Shown here in pieces: positions 6,906-16,326 of a stretch of 56,032 bases of DNA. Positions within the stretch are counted from its first letter, which is position 1. Every line of letters begins with the position of its first letter. Origin of the DNA: Caulobacter sp. (GTDB taxonomy: Bacteria; Pseudomonadota; Alphaproteobacteria; Caulobacterales; Caulobacteraceae); assembly GCA_030645575.1 (NCBI GenBank), contig JAUSMJ010000051.1:1-56032 (forward strand), written 5' to 3'. Both the position numbers and the translations under genes were made by a program. Under the pieces are notes generated by a model. The model made no database searches. It worked only from the letters and a program-made list of their open reading frames with translations, and had not been told where the DNA came from.

Positions 6906-7982
6906 TCACAACCGCTTCACCCTGTTCACATGCCCCATCTTCCGCCCCGGACGCGGCTCGCCCTTGCCGTAGAGGTGCAGGCGCGCCGCCGGATCGCGGG
7001 CCAGGTCGGCCCAGCCGAGGATCTCGTCGCCGAGCAGGTTGGTCATCTCGACCGACACGGCCGGGGTGGTGTCGCCCAGCGGCCAGCCGGCGACGGCGCG
7101 GATGTGCTGCTCGAACTGGTCGACCTCGCAGCCGTCCTGGGTCCAGTGGCCGGTGTTATGCACGCGCGGGGCGATCTCGTTGACCAGCAGCACGCCGGTC
7201 CCCAGATCGAACAGCTCGATGCCCATGACCCCGACGTAGTCGAGCCGGCCCAGCACCTCGCCGGCGATGCGCTCGGCCTCGGCCTGCAGCGCCGGCGCGA
7301 CGGCGGCCGGGGCGAAGGTGGTGCGCAGGATGCCGCCCTCGTGGACGTTCTCCGACAGGGGGTAGAAGGCCGTCTGGCCGTCGCGGCCGCGCGCGGCGAT
7401 GATCGACAGCTCGCGCGTGAAAGCCGCCCGCGCCTCGAGGATCGACGGCGCGCCGCCGACGCTCGCGAGGGCGGCGCCCGCCTCGGCCGTGCCGTGGATC
7501 CACGCCTGGCCCTTGCCGTCATAGCCCTCGCGACGGGTCTTCAAGAGGGCCGGCAGGCCGATGCGGGGCAGGGCGGCGGCGATGTCGGAAACGCTATCGA
7601 CGGCCGCGAAGGCCACCGTCGGCGCGTGGGCGCCATTGAGAAAGGTCTTCTCCTCGACCCGGTCCTGGGCCACGGCCAGGGCCAGCGGGCCCGGCGCGGT
7701 CGGGGCGCCCAGGCCGTTCAGCGCCGCGACCGTGGCGGCCGGCACGTTCTCGAATTCATAGGTCACCACGTCGGCCAGGGCCGCCAGCCGGGCCAGCGCG
7801 TCCGGATCGTCATAGGCCGCGACGATCGTCTCGCGGCTGACGCGCGAGGCGGGCGAGCCCTCGTCCGGCGTCAGGATCACCACGTCCAGCCCCAGCCGGG
7901 CGGCGGCCAGCGCCAGCATGCGGCCCAGCTGGCCGCCGCCGAGAATGCCGATGGTCGAGCCGGGAGGAAGCGGAAAAGCCAT
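6906..7982 (-). CDS. purK: N5-carboxyaminoimidazole ribonucleotide synthase
   Basis: A 358-residue ATP-grasp enzyme that converts AIR, ATP and bicarbonate to N5-CAIR in purine synthesis. The N-terminus PPGSTIGILGGGQLGRMLAL is the family signature; VTYEFENVP, KTRREGYDGKGQ and NEIAPRVHNTGHWT are conserved ATP-grasp and substrate motifs. The start ATG at 7982 shares one base with the purE stop (TGATG), so purE and purK are coupled. A longer open frame to 9002 is not real: its N-terminal part overlies purE and the diguanylate cyclase gene. Confidence 0.96.
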   Translation of the reverse strand: MAFPLPPGSTIGILGGGQLGRMLALAAARLGLDVVILTPDEGSPASRVSRETIVAAYDDPDALARLAALADVVTYEFENVPAATVAALNGLGAPTAPGPLALAVAQDRVEEKTFLNGAHAPTVAFAAVDSVSDIAAALPRIGLPALLKTRREGYDGKGQAWIHGTAEAGAALASVGGAPSILEARAAFTRELSIIAARGRDGQTAFYPLSENVHEGGILRTTFAPAAVAPALQAEAERIAGEVLGRLDYVGVMGIELFDLGTGVLLVNEIAPRVHNTGHWTQDGCEVDQFEQHIRAVAGWPLGDTTPAVSVEMTNLLGDEILGWADLARDPAARLHLYGKGEPRPGRKMGHVNRVKRL

Positions 7983-8470
7983 CAGTCCTCGACCGTCTCG
8001 GCCACGGCCTCGGTTTGCCGGGCGGCGTAGGCGGCGACCCGCTCGGCCAGGGCCGGGTCCGACAGGGCCAGGATCCGCGCGGCCAGCAGGCCGGCGTTCT
8101 TCGCCCCCGCCAGCCCCACGGCCAGGGTGCCGACCGGGATGCCGCCGGGCATCTGCACGATCGACAGCAGCGAATCGAGGCCGTTCTGCAGCTTGGACTC
8201 GACGGGCACGCCGAGCACGGGCAGGTCGGTCATCGAGGCGGTCATGCCCGGCAGGTGGGCCGCGCCCCCGGCCCCGGCGATGATCACCTTGAAGCCGGCG
8301 TCGCGGGCGCCCTTGGCGAAGGCGTACATCCGGTCGGGCGTGCGGTGGGCCGAGACGACCTTGGCCTCCCAGGCCACGCCCAGGGCGTCGAGACTGTCGG
8401 CCGCGCCCTTCAGCGTCGGCCAGTCGGAGCGGCTGCCCATGATGATGGCGACCGGCGGGCTTGCGCTCAT
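7982..8470 (-). CDS. purE: 5-(carboxyamino)imidazole ribonucleotide mutase (class I PurE)
   Basis: A 162-residue class I PurE, which rearranges N5-CAIR to CAIR. Conserved motifs: [12 protein letters not shown] at the N-terminus, [11 protein letters not shown], and [12 protein letters not shown]. It is first in the purEK operon and its stop overlaps the purK start. Presence of purK next to it confirms the two-step bacterial route rather than class II PurE. Confidence 0.97.
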   Translation of the reverse strand: MSASPPVAIIMGSRSDWPTLKGAADSLDALGVAWEAKVVSAHRTPDRMYAFAKGARDAGFKVIIAGAGGAAHLPGMTASMTDLPVLGVPVESKLQNGLDSLLSIVQMPGGIPVGTLAVGLAGAKNAGLLAARILALSDPALAERVAAYAARQTEAVAETVED

Positions 8471-8600
8471 GACGTGTCAATCCCCTGCCCGGAGGGCTGA
8501 ATTCCCTTCCCCGGAAGGCCGCGGAGTATAGGCGCCGCTTGTGGCGCCGCAACCGATGCGTCAGATTCAGCGCGGGTCGGGCCTCGGATATGATTCTCCC

Positions 8601-9314
8601 ATGAAAATCGGCGGCGCACGGGCGGAGTCGTTCTCCGCGATTCGCAAGCGCGCGCTGGCTCGGGCGGGCGCCCAGGCGACGGCCTCGGCCGCCGCCCCGA
8701 TCGACAAGACCGCCTTCCTCGGCCTGGCCGAGGCGGACCTGACCCCGGCCGTGCAGGGCGCGATCAAGACGCTGCTGACCGAGGTCGATGACCTGCGCGG
8801 CGAGGTCTCGCGCCTCAAGGGCCGGCTGGCCGAGGTCGAGACCCTGGCCGACCGCGATGTGCTGACCCCGCTGCTCAACCGCCGGGCCTTCGTGCGCGAG
8901 CTGCACCGCATCGGCGCCTTCTCGGCCCGCTACGGCGCCCCGGCCAGCCTGGTCTATTTCGACCTCGACGGCTTCAAGGGCGTCAACGACCGCTTCGGCC
9001 ACGCGGCCGGCGACGCGGCCCTGCGCGAGGTCGCCGGCCGCCTGCTGGCCAACACGCGCGAGACCGACATCGTCGGCCGCCTCGGCGGCGACGAGTTCGC
9101 CGTGATCCTCGTCCAGGCCGACCTGGAAACGGCCCGGGCCAAGGCCGAGACCCTGCGCAGGGTAATCGAGGACCGGCCCGTCGACCTCGGCGACTGGTCC
9201 GCCCCGATCCGCGTCAGCTACGGCCTGAGGCCGGTGGAGCCGGGCGCCGATCCGGAGACGGCGCTCGCCGAGGCGGACGCGGCGATGTTCGTGAGGAAGC
9301 GGGCGCGGGGCTAG
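8601..9314 (+). CDS. GGDEF diguanylate cyclase
   Basis: A 237-residue soluble diguanylate cyclase making c-di-GMP. The start is ATG 8601 (MKIGG). A predicted coiled coil at about 55-83 (TEVDDLRGEVSRLKGRLAEV) likely mediates dimerisation. The GGDEF domain spans about 85-235: DVLTPLLNRRAF, YFDLDGFKGVNDRFGH, and the active GGDEF at 162-166. An RETD at 153-156, five residues before GGDEF, is a typical RxxD inhibitory site, so product inhibition is expected. There is no membrane or sensor domain, resembling the small soluble cyclases of Caulobacter. The last 4 bases overlap the convergent hydrolase gene. Confidence 0.93.
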   Translation: MKIGGARAESFSAIRKRALARAGAQATASAAAPIDKTAFLGLAEADLTPAVQGAIKTLLTEVDDLRGEVSRLKGRLAEVETLADRDVLTPLLNRRAFVRELHRIGAFSARYGAPASLVYFDLDGFKGVNDRFGHAAGDAALREVAGRLLANTRETDIVGRLGGDEFAVILVQADLETARAKAETLRRVIEDRPVDLGDWSAPIRVSYGLRPVEPGADPETALAEADAAMFVRKRARG

Positions 9315-10747
9315 GCGGGGAACACCACGAACGAGGCCACCTTGCCGTCGTCGCGCAGCCGCAGAATCAAGATCAGCTTCCGGTCCGGCCAGGTCAGTTC
9401 GTAGAGGCTGGCTCTCAACCCGCCGATCGTGTCGCGCCGCACCTGCACGAAACCGGGCGGGTCTCCCAGCGGGCCGAGGCTGTCACGATAGTCGGCCAGC
9501 GCCGTCTCGGAGAAGTAGTCGTCGACATCGACCATCAGGCGGTCGCGGTCGATCCGCCCGGCGCGGACCTGGCCATACAGCGCGCGGGCGAGGGCCAGCT
9601 CCTCGGCGCCCGCCGGGGCAGGCGCCGGCCGAGGCATGGCGGCCGCTTCGACGGTCGCTGTCGGCGGCGGAAACAGCATCGCCTCCAACTGGTCCGCCAA
9701 CGCAAACTGGATTGGGGCGAAGTCCGCGTTGACCAGCACCACCACGGCGGCCCGGGCGTCTGGATAGATCCGGTTCTCGCTTCCGAAGCCGTCCATCGAC
9801 CCGTCGTGATGCAGGCGCCGGACGCCGCGCGTGGCATCGACATAGACACCCAGACCGTAGCCGCTGCCCGAGCCGTCGGCGAGCTTCACCTCGGTCTCAA
9901 AGGCCTCATAGCCGGCAGCCGACATCAACCGCCGATCGATGACGCCAACGTCCCAGCGGGCCAGATCGGAAGCGGTCATGGCCAGGTCCCCCACGGCGAA
10001 CAGCCAGCCGGGGCCGATGGCGCGGGCGGGACGCGGCGGACCGAGCGCGAAACGGCTGTAACCCGTGGCGTCGGCGGCCGTCAGGGGATGGCGGTCGATA
10101 TCGCCGGCGGAGGTCATGCCGAGGGGCGCGAACACGCGTGCCTGGAGAAGATCAGCCAGCCGCTGACCGGCGACCTGCTCCACGGCTAGCCCGGCGATAG
10201 TATAGCCGGTGTTGCTGTAGTCCCACCGGGCGCCGGGCTCGAAGTCCAGCGGAGCCTTGGCCCAGCGGTCGGCGACGACGCCTGGACTGACTGGCGAACG
10301 TCCCTCCAGCGGCGTGGTGTCGAGGGTGAAGTAGCCGCGGTAGCCCGCCGTGTGCGAAAGCGCCTGGCGCAGGGTGATGCGGTCGGCGGCGGTGGTTTCG
10401 GGCAGATACCGTCCGACCGGGTCCTCAAGATGCAGCCGCCCTTCGGCGGCCAGCAACAGCACCGCTGTAGCCGTGAACTGCTTGGCGACCGACCCGATCA
10501 TGTAACGGCTGTCGGTCGTGGCCGGGAGGTCGCTCTCCAGCGAGCGCCGGCCGTAGGCCTTGGCGAAGGCGATCTCGCCGTCGCGGACCACGGCGATCGA
10601 GACCGAGGGGGCGCCGCCGTCCGCCAGGGCCTTGACGGCGAGGGCATCGACCCTGGCGATCTCCGCCGCGGAGAAAGGCGCGGCGAGGGCCGGGCCGGCG
10701 ACGGCGAGCGCGCAGGCGGCGCCGACCAGTGAAAGCAGACGCCGCAT
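9311..10747 (-). CDS. Serine hydrolase, beta-lactamase (class C/PBP4*-like) family, secreted
   Basis: A 478-residue protein with a clear signal peptide (MRRLL...ALA, cut near residue 22). The beta-lactamase/transpeptidase-like fold shows SVAK (SxxK) at 86-89 and YSN (YxN) at 177-179; HDG at 314-316 takes the place of the KTG motif, as in many esterase or D-aminopeptidase-type members. A C-terminal domain of about 120 residues follows. Substrate is not predictable: it may be an esterase, peptidase or peptidoglycan hydrolase, and not necessarily a resistance enzyme. The start ATG 10747 was chosen for the signal peptide and a GGGGGA 5 bases upstream; the open frame continues further but without homology. 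Confidence 0.88.
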   Translation of the reverse strand: MRRLLSLVGAACALAVAGPALAAPFSAAEIARVDALAVKALADGGAPSVSIAVVRDGEIAFAKAYGRRSLESDLPATTDSRYMIGSVAKQFTATAVLLLAAEGRLHLEDPVGRYLPETTAADRITLRQALSHTAGYRGYFTLDTTPLEGRSPVSPGVVADRWAKAPLDFEPGARWDYSNTGYTIAGLAVEQVAGQRLADLLQARVFAPLGMTSAGDIDRHPLTAADATGYSRFALGPPRPARAIGPGWLFAVGDLAMTASDLARWDVGVIDRRLMSAAGYEAFETEVKLADGSGSGYGLGVYVDATRGVRRLHHDGSMDGFGSENRIYPDARAAVVVLVNADFAPIQFALADQLEAMLFPPPTATVEAAAMPRPAPAPAGAEELALARALYGQVRAGRIDRDRLMVDVDDYFSETALADYRDSLGPLGDPPGFVQVRRDTIGGLRASLYELTWPDRKLILILRLRDDGKVASFVVFPA

Positions 10748-10943
10748 CTGAAGTCCCCCACGCCCAGCCAGAAGCTCAAGCCGAGGCAACACCATGGGCG
10801 TGTGTTTGGCAACGTGGCCAGACGGGGAAACGTACCGGCGGAGCCCCTGAAAGCCGCCCACGCACTCATTCCTGCGGCGATGCCTGTGTCCGCTTCGGCT
10901 CCCGCGCTGGCGTCTCCGCCCTTCCCGCGCTACCTCCCCTCCC

Positions 10944-11270
10944 ATGGCGCGCAACAAACAACCGGAATTCGCGATTACCGTCGATGGGGAGTCCTACGTC
11001 TGGCGGATGCAGCGGCCGCCGGCGTGGTCCAGTGACGCCGGGGCGTTTCGGGGGATGGCGCTGGCCGTGCGGCATGCGGAGGGGCAGCGCGAGGCGGTGG
11101 TCGAGTTTCCGGCCGGGCCGCAGCCTAAATACGGCGCCCCGACCCTCAAGCCGGCGATGATTGCGACCGAGCTGGTGGCGCGGGCCATCGCCTCGGCCAT
11201 CGAGGCGGGCTGGGAGCCGCACTCGCGGGGCAAGTCGGTGACCATCGAGGTGGACGCGACGGGCGGCTGA
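10944..11270 (+). CDS. Conserved hypothetical protein
   Basis: A 108-residue small soluble protein with no domain I can name. It shows FAITVDGESYVWRMQRPPAW, then a helix-rich centre (ATELVARAIASAIEAGWEP) and a final beta strand KSVTIEVDA. This pattern resembles small proteins with a repeated beta strand-helix fold found in other Caulobacterales. Coding is supported by strand-consistent codon use (third-position GC) and by its fit between neighbours. There is no clear Shine-Dalgarno. Confidence 0.6.
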   Translation: MARNKQPEFAITVDGESYVWRMQRPPAWSSDAGAFRGMALAVRHAEGQREAVVEFPAGPQPKYGAPTLKPAMIATELVARAIASAIEAGWEPHSRGKSVTIEVDATGG

Positions 11271-11286
11271 CCCGGCCCGCCGCCCC

Positions 11287-11637
<351 letters not shown>

Positions 11638-11716
11638 CGTGATCGTCTCCCCGTCGTCCGCGCGCGCCAGGCCCTGTTACGGCAGGGCGCGCCCTGATGT
11701 CTTGACGGGCATTCTT

Positions 11717-11807
11717 GCTCCGGCGGGACCTTCGTCAAGGACCGCTTCGCGGCCGCGGAGCGGCGACCCCGCGGGGGTCGTCCTTGACCAAGGGCCCCGT
11801 CCGGAGC
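11717..11807. repeat. Cloverleaf-related long inverted repeat (second copy)
   Basis: Arms 11717-11742 and 11780-11807 pair imperfectly: GCTCCGG at the outside, TCAAGGAC/GTCCTTGA at the inside. The interior holds further small palindromes, including GACCCC-GCG-GGGGTC and a GC-rich hairpin CGCTTCGCG/CGCGGAGCG. The layout (long outer stem, internal hairpins packed side by side, GTCAAGGAC inner stem) matches the element at 1093-1181. It fills most of the 234-base gap between DUF2200 and serA. Confidence 0.7.
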
Positions 11808-11871
11808 GCATCATTCCATCAAGGCCTTCAGGGCTCTCCATCATCCGGCCAATGCTGGCGAAGCTGATTCC

Positions 11872-13449
11872 TCAGAACGCCAGCGCGTGCGCCACCTTCA
11901 CGTGGGGCAGGGCGCGGATCTTCGCCAGCAGGGCCTCGTCCGGGGCCTGGTCGATGCCGACCAGGGCGATGGCGTCGTCGCCGGCGCCCACGCGGCCCAG
12001 GTTGAAGGTGGCGATGTTGACGCCCGCCTCGCCCAGCAGCATGCCCAGCGCGCCGATGAAGCCCGGCTTGTCGAGGTTGTTGACGTAGAGCATCGACGGC
12101 GAGAAGGCCGCGTCCAGCTCCATGCCGCCCACCTCGACGATGCGCGGCACGCCGCCGATCACCGTGCCGGCGAAGGCGCCCTCGCCCTTTTCGGTGACGA
12201 CCGTGATGCGCATCAGGCTGTCATAGACCGGGCTCTGGTCCTGACGGCTCTCGGAAACGACGATGCCGCGCTCCTTCGCCACCGCCGGGGCCGAAACCAT
12301 GTTGATCTCCGCCAGCATCGGCTTGAGCAGCCCGGCCAGGGCCGCGCTGGTCATCGGCTTGACGTTCAGCGCCGAGACCTCGCCCTCATAGGCGATGTCG
12401 ATGGTCTTGATGCCGAAGTCGACCATCTGGCCGGCGAAGGCGCCGATCTTCTCGGCCAGGGCGACGAAGGGCTTCAGCTTGGGGGCCTCCTCCGCCGTGA
12501 TCGAGGGGCTGTTCAGCGCATTGGTCACCGCGCCGGTCAGCAGGTAGTCGCTCATCTGCTCGGCCACCTGCAGGGCGACGTTCTCCTGCGCCTCGTTGGT
12601 GCTGGCGCCCAGGTGCGGGGTGGCGACCACCTTGTCGCTGCCGAACAGGGGGTTTTCCTTGGCCGGCTCGGCGGTGAACACGTCGAAGCCCGCGCCGCCG
12701 ATGTGGCCGCTGTCGAGCAGTTCGCGCAGGGCGACCTCATCGACCAGCCCGCCCCGGGCGCAGTTGACGATCAGCACGCCCTTTTTCGTCTTCGCCAGCG
12801 CCTCGGCCGACAGGATGTTGCGCGTCTTGTCGGTCAGCGGCGTGTGCAGGGTGATGATGTCGGCCCGGGCCAGCAGGTCCTCCAGCTCGACCTTCTCCAC
12901 CCCGATCTCGATGGCCCGCTCGGGGCTCAGGAAGGGGTCGAAGGCGATGACCTTCATCTTCAGCCCCTGGGCCCGGTCGGCGACGATCGAGCCGATGTTG
13001 CCGGCGCCGATCAGGCCCAGCGTCTTGGCGTAGAGCTCCACGCCCATGAAGCGGTTCTTTTCCCACTTGCCGGCCTGGGTGGAGGCGTCGGCGGCCGGCA
13101 TCTGGCGGGCCAGGGCGAACATCATGGCGATGGCGTGCTCGGCGGTGGTGATCGAGTTGCCGAACGGGGTGTTCATCACCACGATGCCCTTGGCCGTGGC
13201 GGCGGGGATGTCGACGTTGTCGACCCCGATGCCGGCCCGGGCGATGACCTGCAGCTTGCCGGCGGCGGCGATCACGTCCTTGTCGAGCTTGGCGCCCGAG
13301 CGGATGGCGATGCCGTCGTAGTCGCCGATGACGGCGATCAGCTCGTCCTTGGTCAGGCCGGTCTTGATGTCGAAGTGGACGCCGCGGTTCTTGAAGATGT
13401 CGACGGCGGCGGGGCTGAGCTTGTCAGCGATGAGAACGCGGGGGGGCAT
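11872..13449 (-). CDS. serA: D-3-phosphoglycerate dehydrogenase
   Basis: A 525-residue long-form SerA that oxidises 3-phosphoglycerate to 3-phosphohydroxypyruvate, the first step of serine synthesis. The NAD-binding core has GLIGAGNIGSIVADRAQ, and the catalytic region has NCARGGLVDE and ATPHLGAST with the active His. A substrate-binding (ASB) intervening domain and a C-terminal ACT domain (NNLDKPGFIGALGMLL) follow, so serine feedback is possible. The gene follows serC in the same direction, separated by about 130 bases that are almost wholly a repeat. Confidence 0.97.
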   Translation of the reverse strand: MPPRVLIADKLSPAAVDIFKNRGVHFDIKTGLTKDELIAVIGDYDGIAIRSGAKLDKDVIAAAGKLQVIARAGIGVDNVDIPAATAKGIVVMNTPFGNSITTAEHAIAMMFALARQMPAADASTQAGKWEKNRFMGVELYAKTLGLIGAGNIGSIVADRAQGLKMKVIAFDPFLSPERAIEIGVEKVELEDLLARADIITLHTPLTDKTRNILSAEALAKTKKGVLIVNCARGGLVDEVALRELLDSGHIGGAGFDVFTAEPAKENPLFGSDKVVATPHLGASTNEAQENVALQVAEQMSDYLLTGAVTNALNSPSITAEEAPKLKPFVALAEKIGAFAGQMVDFGIKTIDIAYEGEVSALNVKPMTSAALAGLLKPMLAEINMVSAPAVAKERGIVVSESRQDQSPVYDSLMRITVVTEKGEGAFAGTVIGGVPRIVEVGGMELDAAFSPSMLYVNNLDKPGFIGALGMLLGEAGVNIATFNLGRVGAGDDAIALVGIDQAPDEALLAKIRALPHVKVAHALAF

Positions 13450-13467
13450 GTGAGAGTGTCCTTGAAG

Positions 13468-13573
13468 CCCTTCCCCCTTCATGGGGGAAGGGTTGGGATG
13501 GGGGCATTTGTGCGGGAAGGGAGAGGACGGCGACGGCCCCCTCTCCAACCTCTCCCCCATGAAGGGGGAGAGG
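13468..13573. repeat. Family C palindromic element between serC and serA (copy 1)
   Basis: An outer hairpin at each end: CCCTTCCCCC-TTCAT-GGGGGAAGGG (13468-13492) and CCTCTCCCCC-ATGAA-GGGGGAGAGG (13549-13573). The two end hairpins are nearly inverted copies of each other. It occupies the whole serC-serA spacer and would be transcribed in the operon mRNA, where it could affect stability or the relative amount of serA message. Confidence 0.85.
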
Positions 13574-13582
13574 CCTGGGGCA

Positions 13583-14758
13583 TCAGGCGGCGGCCAACTC
13601 GGCGGACACCGACGCGAAGGCCCAGTCGAGCCAGGGCGTCAGCGCCTTCACGTCGGCCGTATCGACCGTCGCGCCGCACCAGATGCGCAGGCCCGGCGGG
13701 GCGTCGCGATAGCCGCCGATGTCGTAGGCGGCCTTTTCCTTCTCCAGCAGGCCGGCCAGCTTCTTGGCGAAGTCGGCCTGGGCGTCGGCGGAGAGGGCCG
13801 TGATCGCCGGGTCCACCACCTTGAGGCAGACCGAGGTGTTCGAGCGGCTGGCGGCGTCGGCGGCGAGGAAATCGACCCACGGGGTGGCCGCGACCCAGTC
13901 GGCCAGCGCCTTCAGGTTGGCGTCGGCGCGGGCCTTCATGCCGGTCAGGCCGCCGATCGAGGCGGCCCAGTCCAGCGCATCGAGATAGTCCTCGACGCAC
14001 AGCATCGAGGGCGTGTTGATCGTCGCGCCCTCGAAGATGTCGAGGCTGACCTTGCCGGCCTTGGTCATGCGGAACAGCTTGGGCATCGGCCAGGGCGGGC
14101 TGTAGCTCTCCATCCGGGCCACGGCGCGGGGCGACAGGATCAGCATGCCGTGCGCGCCCTCGCCGCCGAGCGCCTTCTGCCAGGAGAAGGTCACCACATC
14201 CAGTTTCGCCCAGTCGAGATCCTGGGCGAAGGCGGCGCTGGTCGCGTCACAGATGACGACGCCTTCGCGATCCGCCGAGATGAAGTCGGCGTTCGGCACG
14301 CGCACGCCGCTGGTGGTGCCGTTCCAGGTGAACACCAGGTCGGCGTCGGGGCGGACCTTGGTCAGGTCCGGCAGCTGGCCGTAGGGGGCGTCAAGCACCT
14401 CGACGTCCGGCAGCTTCAGCTGTTTGGTGACGTCCGTCACCCAGTCCTTGCCGAACGATTCGAAGGCCAGCAGCTGCACGGGGCGCGGGCCCAGCAGCGA
14501 CCACATGGCCATCTCGACGGCGCCGGTGTCGGAGCCGGGGACGATGCCGATCAGGAAGTCGGCCGGCACGCCCAGCACTTCGCGGGTCTTGTCGATCGCC
14601 AGCTTCAGCCTGGCCTTGCCGGGCTTGCCGCGATGCGACCGTCCGAGGACGGCGTCTTCGAGGGATTGTGGGGTCCAGCCGGGTCTCTTGGCGCAGGGGC
14701 CTGAAGAGAATTCGGGGCGCGCCGGGCGCAAAACCGGCTTCTGCGGAGTCGTGGTCAC
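13583..14758 (-). CDS. serC: Phosphoserine aminotransferase
   Basis: A 391-residue PLP enzyme that makes phosphoserine from phosphohydroxypyruvate and glutamate. The N-terminus [20 protein letters not shown] and the long form fit the alphaproteobacterial/archaeal subgroup. The PLP lysine is in [12 protein letters not shown] (K195). I chose GTG 14758 because GGGAG lies 8 bases upstream; ATG 14773 has no usable Shine-Dalgarno and the 14848 start adds unconserved residues. It is followed by serA. A leader that can fold over the Shine-Dalgarno is noted separately. Confidence 0.95.
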   Translation of the reverse strand: MTTTPQKPVLRPARPEFSSGPCAKRPGWTPQSLEDAVLGRSHRGKPGKARLKLAIDKTREVLGVPADFLIGIVPGSDTGAVEMAMWSLLGPRPVQLLAFESFGKDWVTDVTKQLKLPDVEVLDAPYGQLPDLTKVRPDADLVFTWNGTTSGVRVPNADFISADREGVVICDATSAAFAQDLDWAKLDVVTFSWQKALGGEGAHGMLILSPRAVARMESYSPPWPMPKLFRMTKAGKVSLDIFEGATINTPSMLCVEDYLDALDWAASIGGLTGMKARADANLKALADWVAATPWVDFLAADAASRSNTSVCLKVVDPAITALSADAQADFAKKLAGLLEKEKAAYDIGGYRDAPPGLRIWCGATVDTADVKALTPWLDWAFASVSAELAAA

Positions 14759-14820
14759 TGCGATGTCTCCCATCCTTGCAGATGGACTGCGCCCCGTTGG
14801 GAGGGCGTGGCCCGCCGCCG
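14759..14820 (-). promoter_or_regulatory. Candidate serC leader with possible SD-masking pairing
   Basis: In the minus-strand leader, GCCCTCCCAACG about 30 bases upstream contains CTCCCA, complementary to the TGGGAG Shine-Dalgarno just before the serC start; the same segment can instead pair GCCC with GGGGC locally. These alternatives could switch translation. A conserved serC RNA motif is known upstream of serC in alphaproteobacteria, and this is the right place for it, but I cannot confirm a match to that motif. Confidence 0.3.
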
Positions 14821-14935
14821 AAGAACTCCATTTCGCCGCGCCGCACAAGCGAAGTTTTTCTCACGCGGCCGACAGGAACCGCTGGCGCCCCGCGCCCGGC
14901 CGCCTTACGTCCGGCCCCTGACAGGGGGGCGGGCG

Positions 14936-15841
14936 GTGCAATCTCGGGCGCGTGTTGACTGGGTGGTGCTGGGCGTCCTGGTGATCATCTGGGGCTCGGC
15001 CTTCGCGGGCCTGAAGATCGCCGTGGGCGGCATTCATCCGTTCTGGGTCTCGGCCATCCGCCTGTGGGTCGCGGCGATCACCCTGTGGATCCTCAGCGCC
15101 ATGCGCGGCGAGCAGATGCCGCGCCTGAGCCTTGACCGCCAGGGCGCCTGGGCCGCCTACGCCCTGCTCGGGCTGGTCGGGTTCGCCGCGCCGTTCTTCA
15201 TGTTCTCGGTGGCCGCCACCCGACTGCCGAGCGCGCTGAACGCCATCTGCAACGGCGGTTCCCCGGTGTTCACCGTGGTGATGGCCCACTTCTTCCTGCA
15301 GGACGAGAAGCTGACGCCCCGGCGCGCGCTCGGGGTGGTGCTGGGCTTTGCCGGATTGCTGGCTCTGGTCTGGCCGCGCCTCACCTCGGGCGCCGCGCTC
15401 GAGGCCGGCGCTCTGGGCCTGGCGATCGGGGCGGCCGTGTTCTACGCCGCCTCCAACATCCTGGCCCGCATGGCGCCCCAGGTCAGTTCGCTCACGGGTG
15501 GCCTGATGATGTGCCTGACCGGGGCCGTCTTCGCCACGGTTGGCGCCCTGGCGCTCGAGGGGCCGCCGGCCATGCCGCCCCTGACCCCGCTGGTCGTGAC
15601 CGTGTTGCTGGGCATTTTCCCCAGCGGTCTGGGCACGGTCGGCTGGGTCTGGCTGATCCAGCGCCGCGGCGCGGTGTTCACCAGCATGACGGTCTATCTG
15701 TTGCCGATCTGGGCGCTGGTCCTGGGCATGGGGCTGATGCACGAACAGCCAGGCCTGAGCGCCTTCGCGGCGCTGGCGCTGATTCTGGCGGGGGTCGGGC
15801 TGACGACGGCGCGGGCGCGGAAGCCAGCTCAGGCGGCCTGA
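14936..15841 (+). CDS. EamA/DMT-family transporter
   Basis: A 301-residue membrane protein with two EamA repeats of five helices each, in the drug/metabolite transporter superfamily. Seen: WVVLGVLVIIWGSAFAGLKI as the first helix, ALNAICNGGSPVFTVVMAHF in the first repeat and AVFTSMTVYLLPIWALVLGM in the second. The start is taken as GTG 14936, directly before the first helix and preceded by a G-rich Shine-Dalgarno; the open frame extends upstream to 14807 but that part is Arg/Pro-rich and unconserved. It is divergent from serC. Substrate unknown. Confidence 0.88.
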   Translation: MQSRARVDWVVLGVLVIIWGSAFAGLKIAVGGIHPFWVSAIRLWVAAITLWILSAMRGEQMPRLSLDRQGAWAAYALLGLVGFAAPFFMFSVAATRLPSALNAICNGGSPVFTVVMAHFFLQDEKLTPRRALGVVLGFAGLLALVWPRLTSGAALEAGALGLAIGAAVFYAASNILARMAPQVSSLTGGLMMCLTGAVFATVGALALEGPPAMPPLTPLVVTVLLGIFPSGLGTVGWVWLIQRRGAVFTSMTVYLLPIWALVLGMGLMHEQPGLSAFAALALILAGVGLTTARARKPAQAA

Positions 15842-16266
15842 GCCGCCAACCTGGCCCGACGCCGCCAGGACATCAGGGTGCCGACGAGGATGCAGAGTAT
15901 GACGCCATAGGTGTTGACGTTGTTGATGATCGAATAAAGCCGATCAAACGAACGTTCCGCAACCAAGTAGTAGGCGTGCAGACTGAACTGGACACCCTGC
16001 AGTATCATGGCCGCTCCGAGCCAGAGGCTTACGTAGCGAACGGCCAACAAAAGAAATCCGACGGCCAAAAGCCCGTCGGCTACCAGAAGGGCCACTGAAA
16101 TTGATTCTAATTTGAGCGTGTGGTGAACCGTCAACGCCACCGCTGACGTAACGATCTTTAGGCTCACCCCAAGGCGCTCCGCAGGACCGCCTTTCGACCA
16201 CGCAAACAACGCCGCCCCTAAAAGGACGACCCAGCCGACTATGACAGGTGCAAGCGAAGGCGACAT
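15829..16266 (-). CDS. Hypothetical four-helix membrane protein
   Basis: A 145-residue membrane protein with about four hydrophobic segments: residues 7-24, 37-52, 57-78 and 116-132, and a basic tail (MSWRRRARLA). No known domain. Base composition is lower in GC than its neighbours. The stop region overlaps the convergent DMT gene by 13 bases. The start codon touches a 13-base-arm inverted repeat and has no clear Shine-Dalgarno. Confidence 0.65.
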   Translation of the reverse strand: MSPSLAPVIVGWVVLLGAALFAWSKGGPAERLGVSLKIVTSAVALTVHHTLKLESISVALLVADGLLAVGFLLLAVRYVSLWLGAAMILQGVQFSLHAYYLVAERSFDRLYSIINNVNTYGVILCILVGTLMSWRRRARLAAQAA

Positions 16267-16302
16267 TCTCAGCGTCTCTAACCCTATTTGAGACGCTGAG
16301 AA
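16266..16302 (-). promoter_or_regulatory. Inverted repeat ending at a start codon
   Basis: Perfect arms TTCTCAGCGTCTC (16266-16278) and GAGACGCTGAGAA (16290-16302) with an 11-base loop. In the mRNA of the downstream membrane protein the hairpin would end on the first base of the start codon. It may be an operator, a terminator for the upstream small gene (no T-run is seen), or a translational hairpin. Confidence 0.6.
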
Positions 16303-16326
16303 GTTAAACTATCGCAATTAGGCGCC

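Noticed and set aside
6906..9002. A 698-residue frame that seems to fuse a protein to PurK
   Set aside because: The N-terminal part lies over purE and the diguanylate cyclase gene in other frames. PurK proper begins at 7982 at the purE stop.
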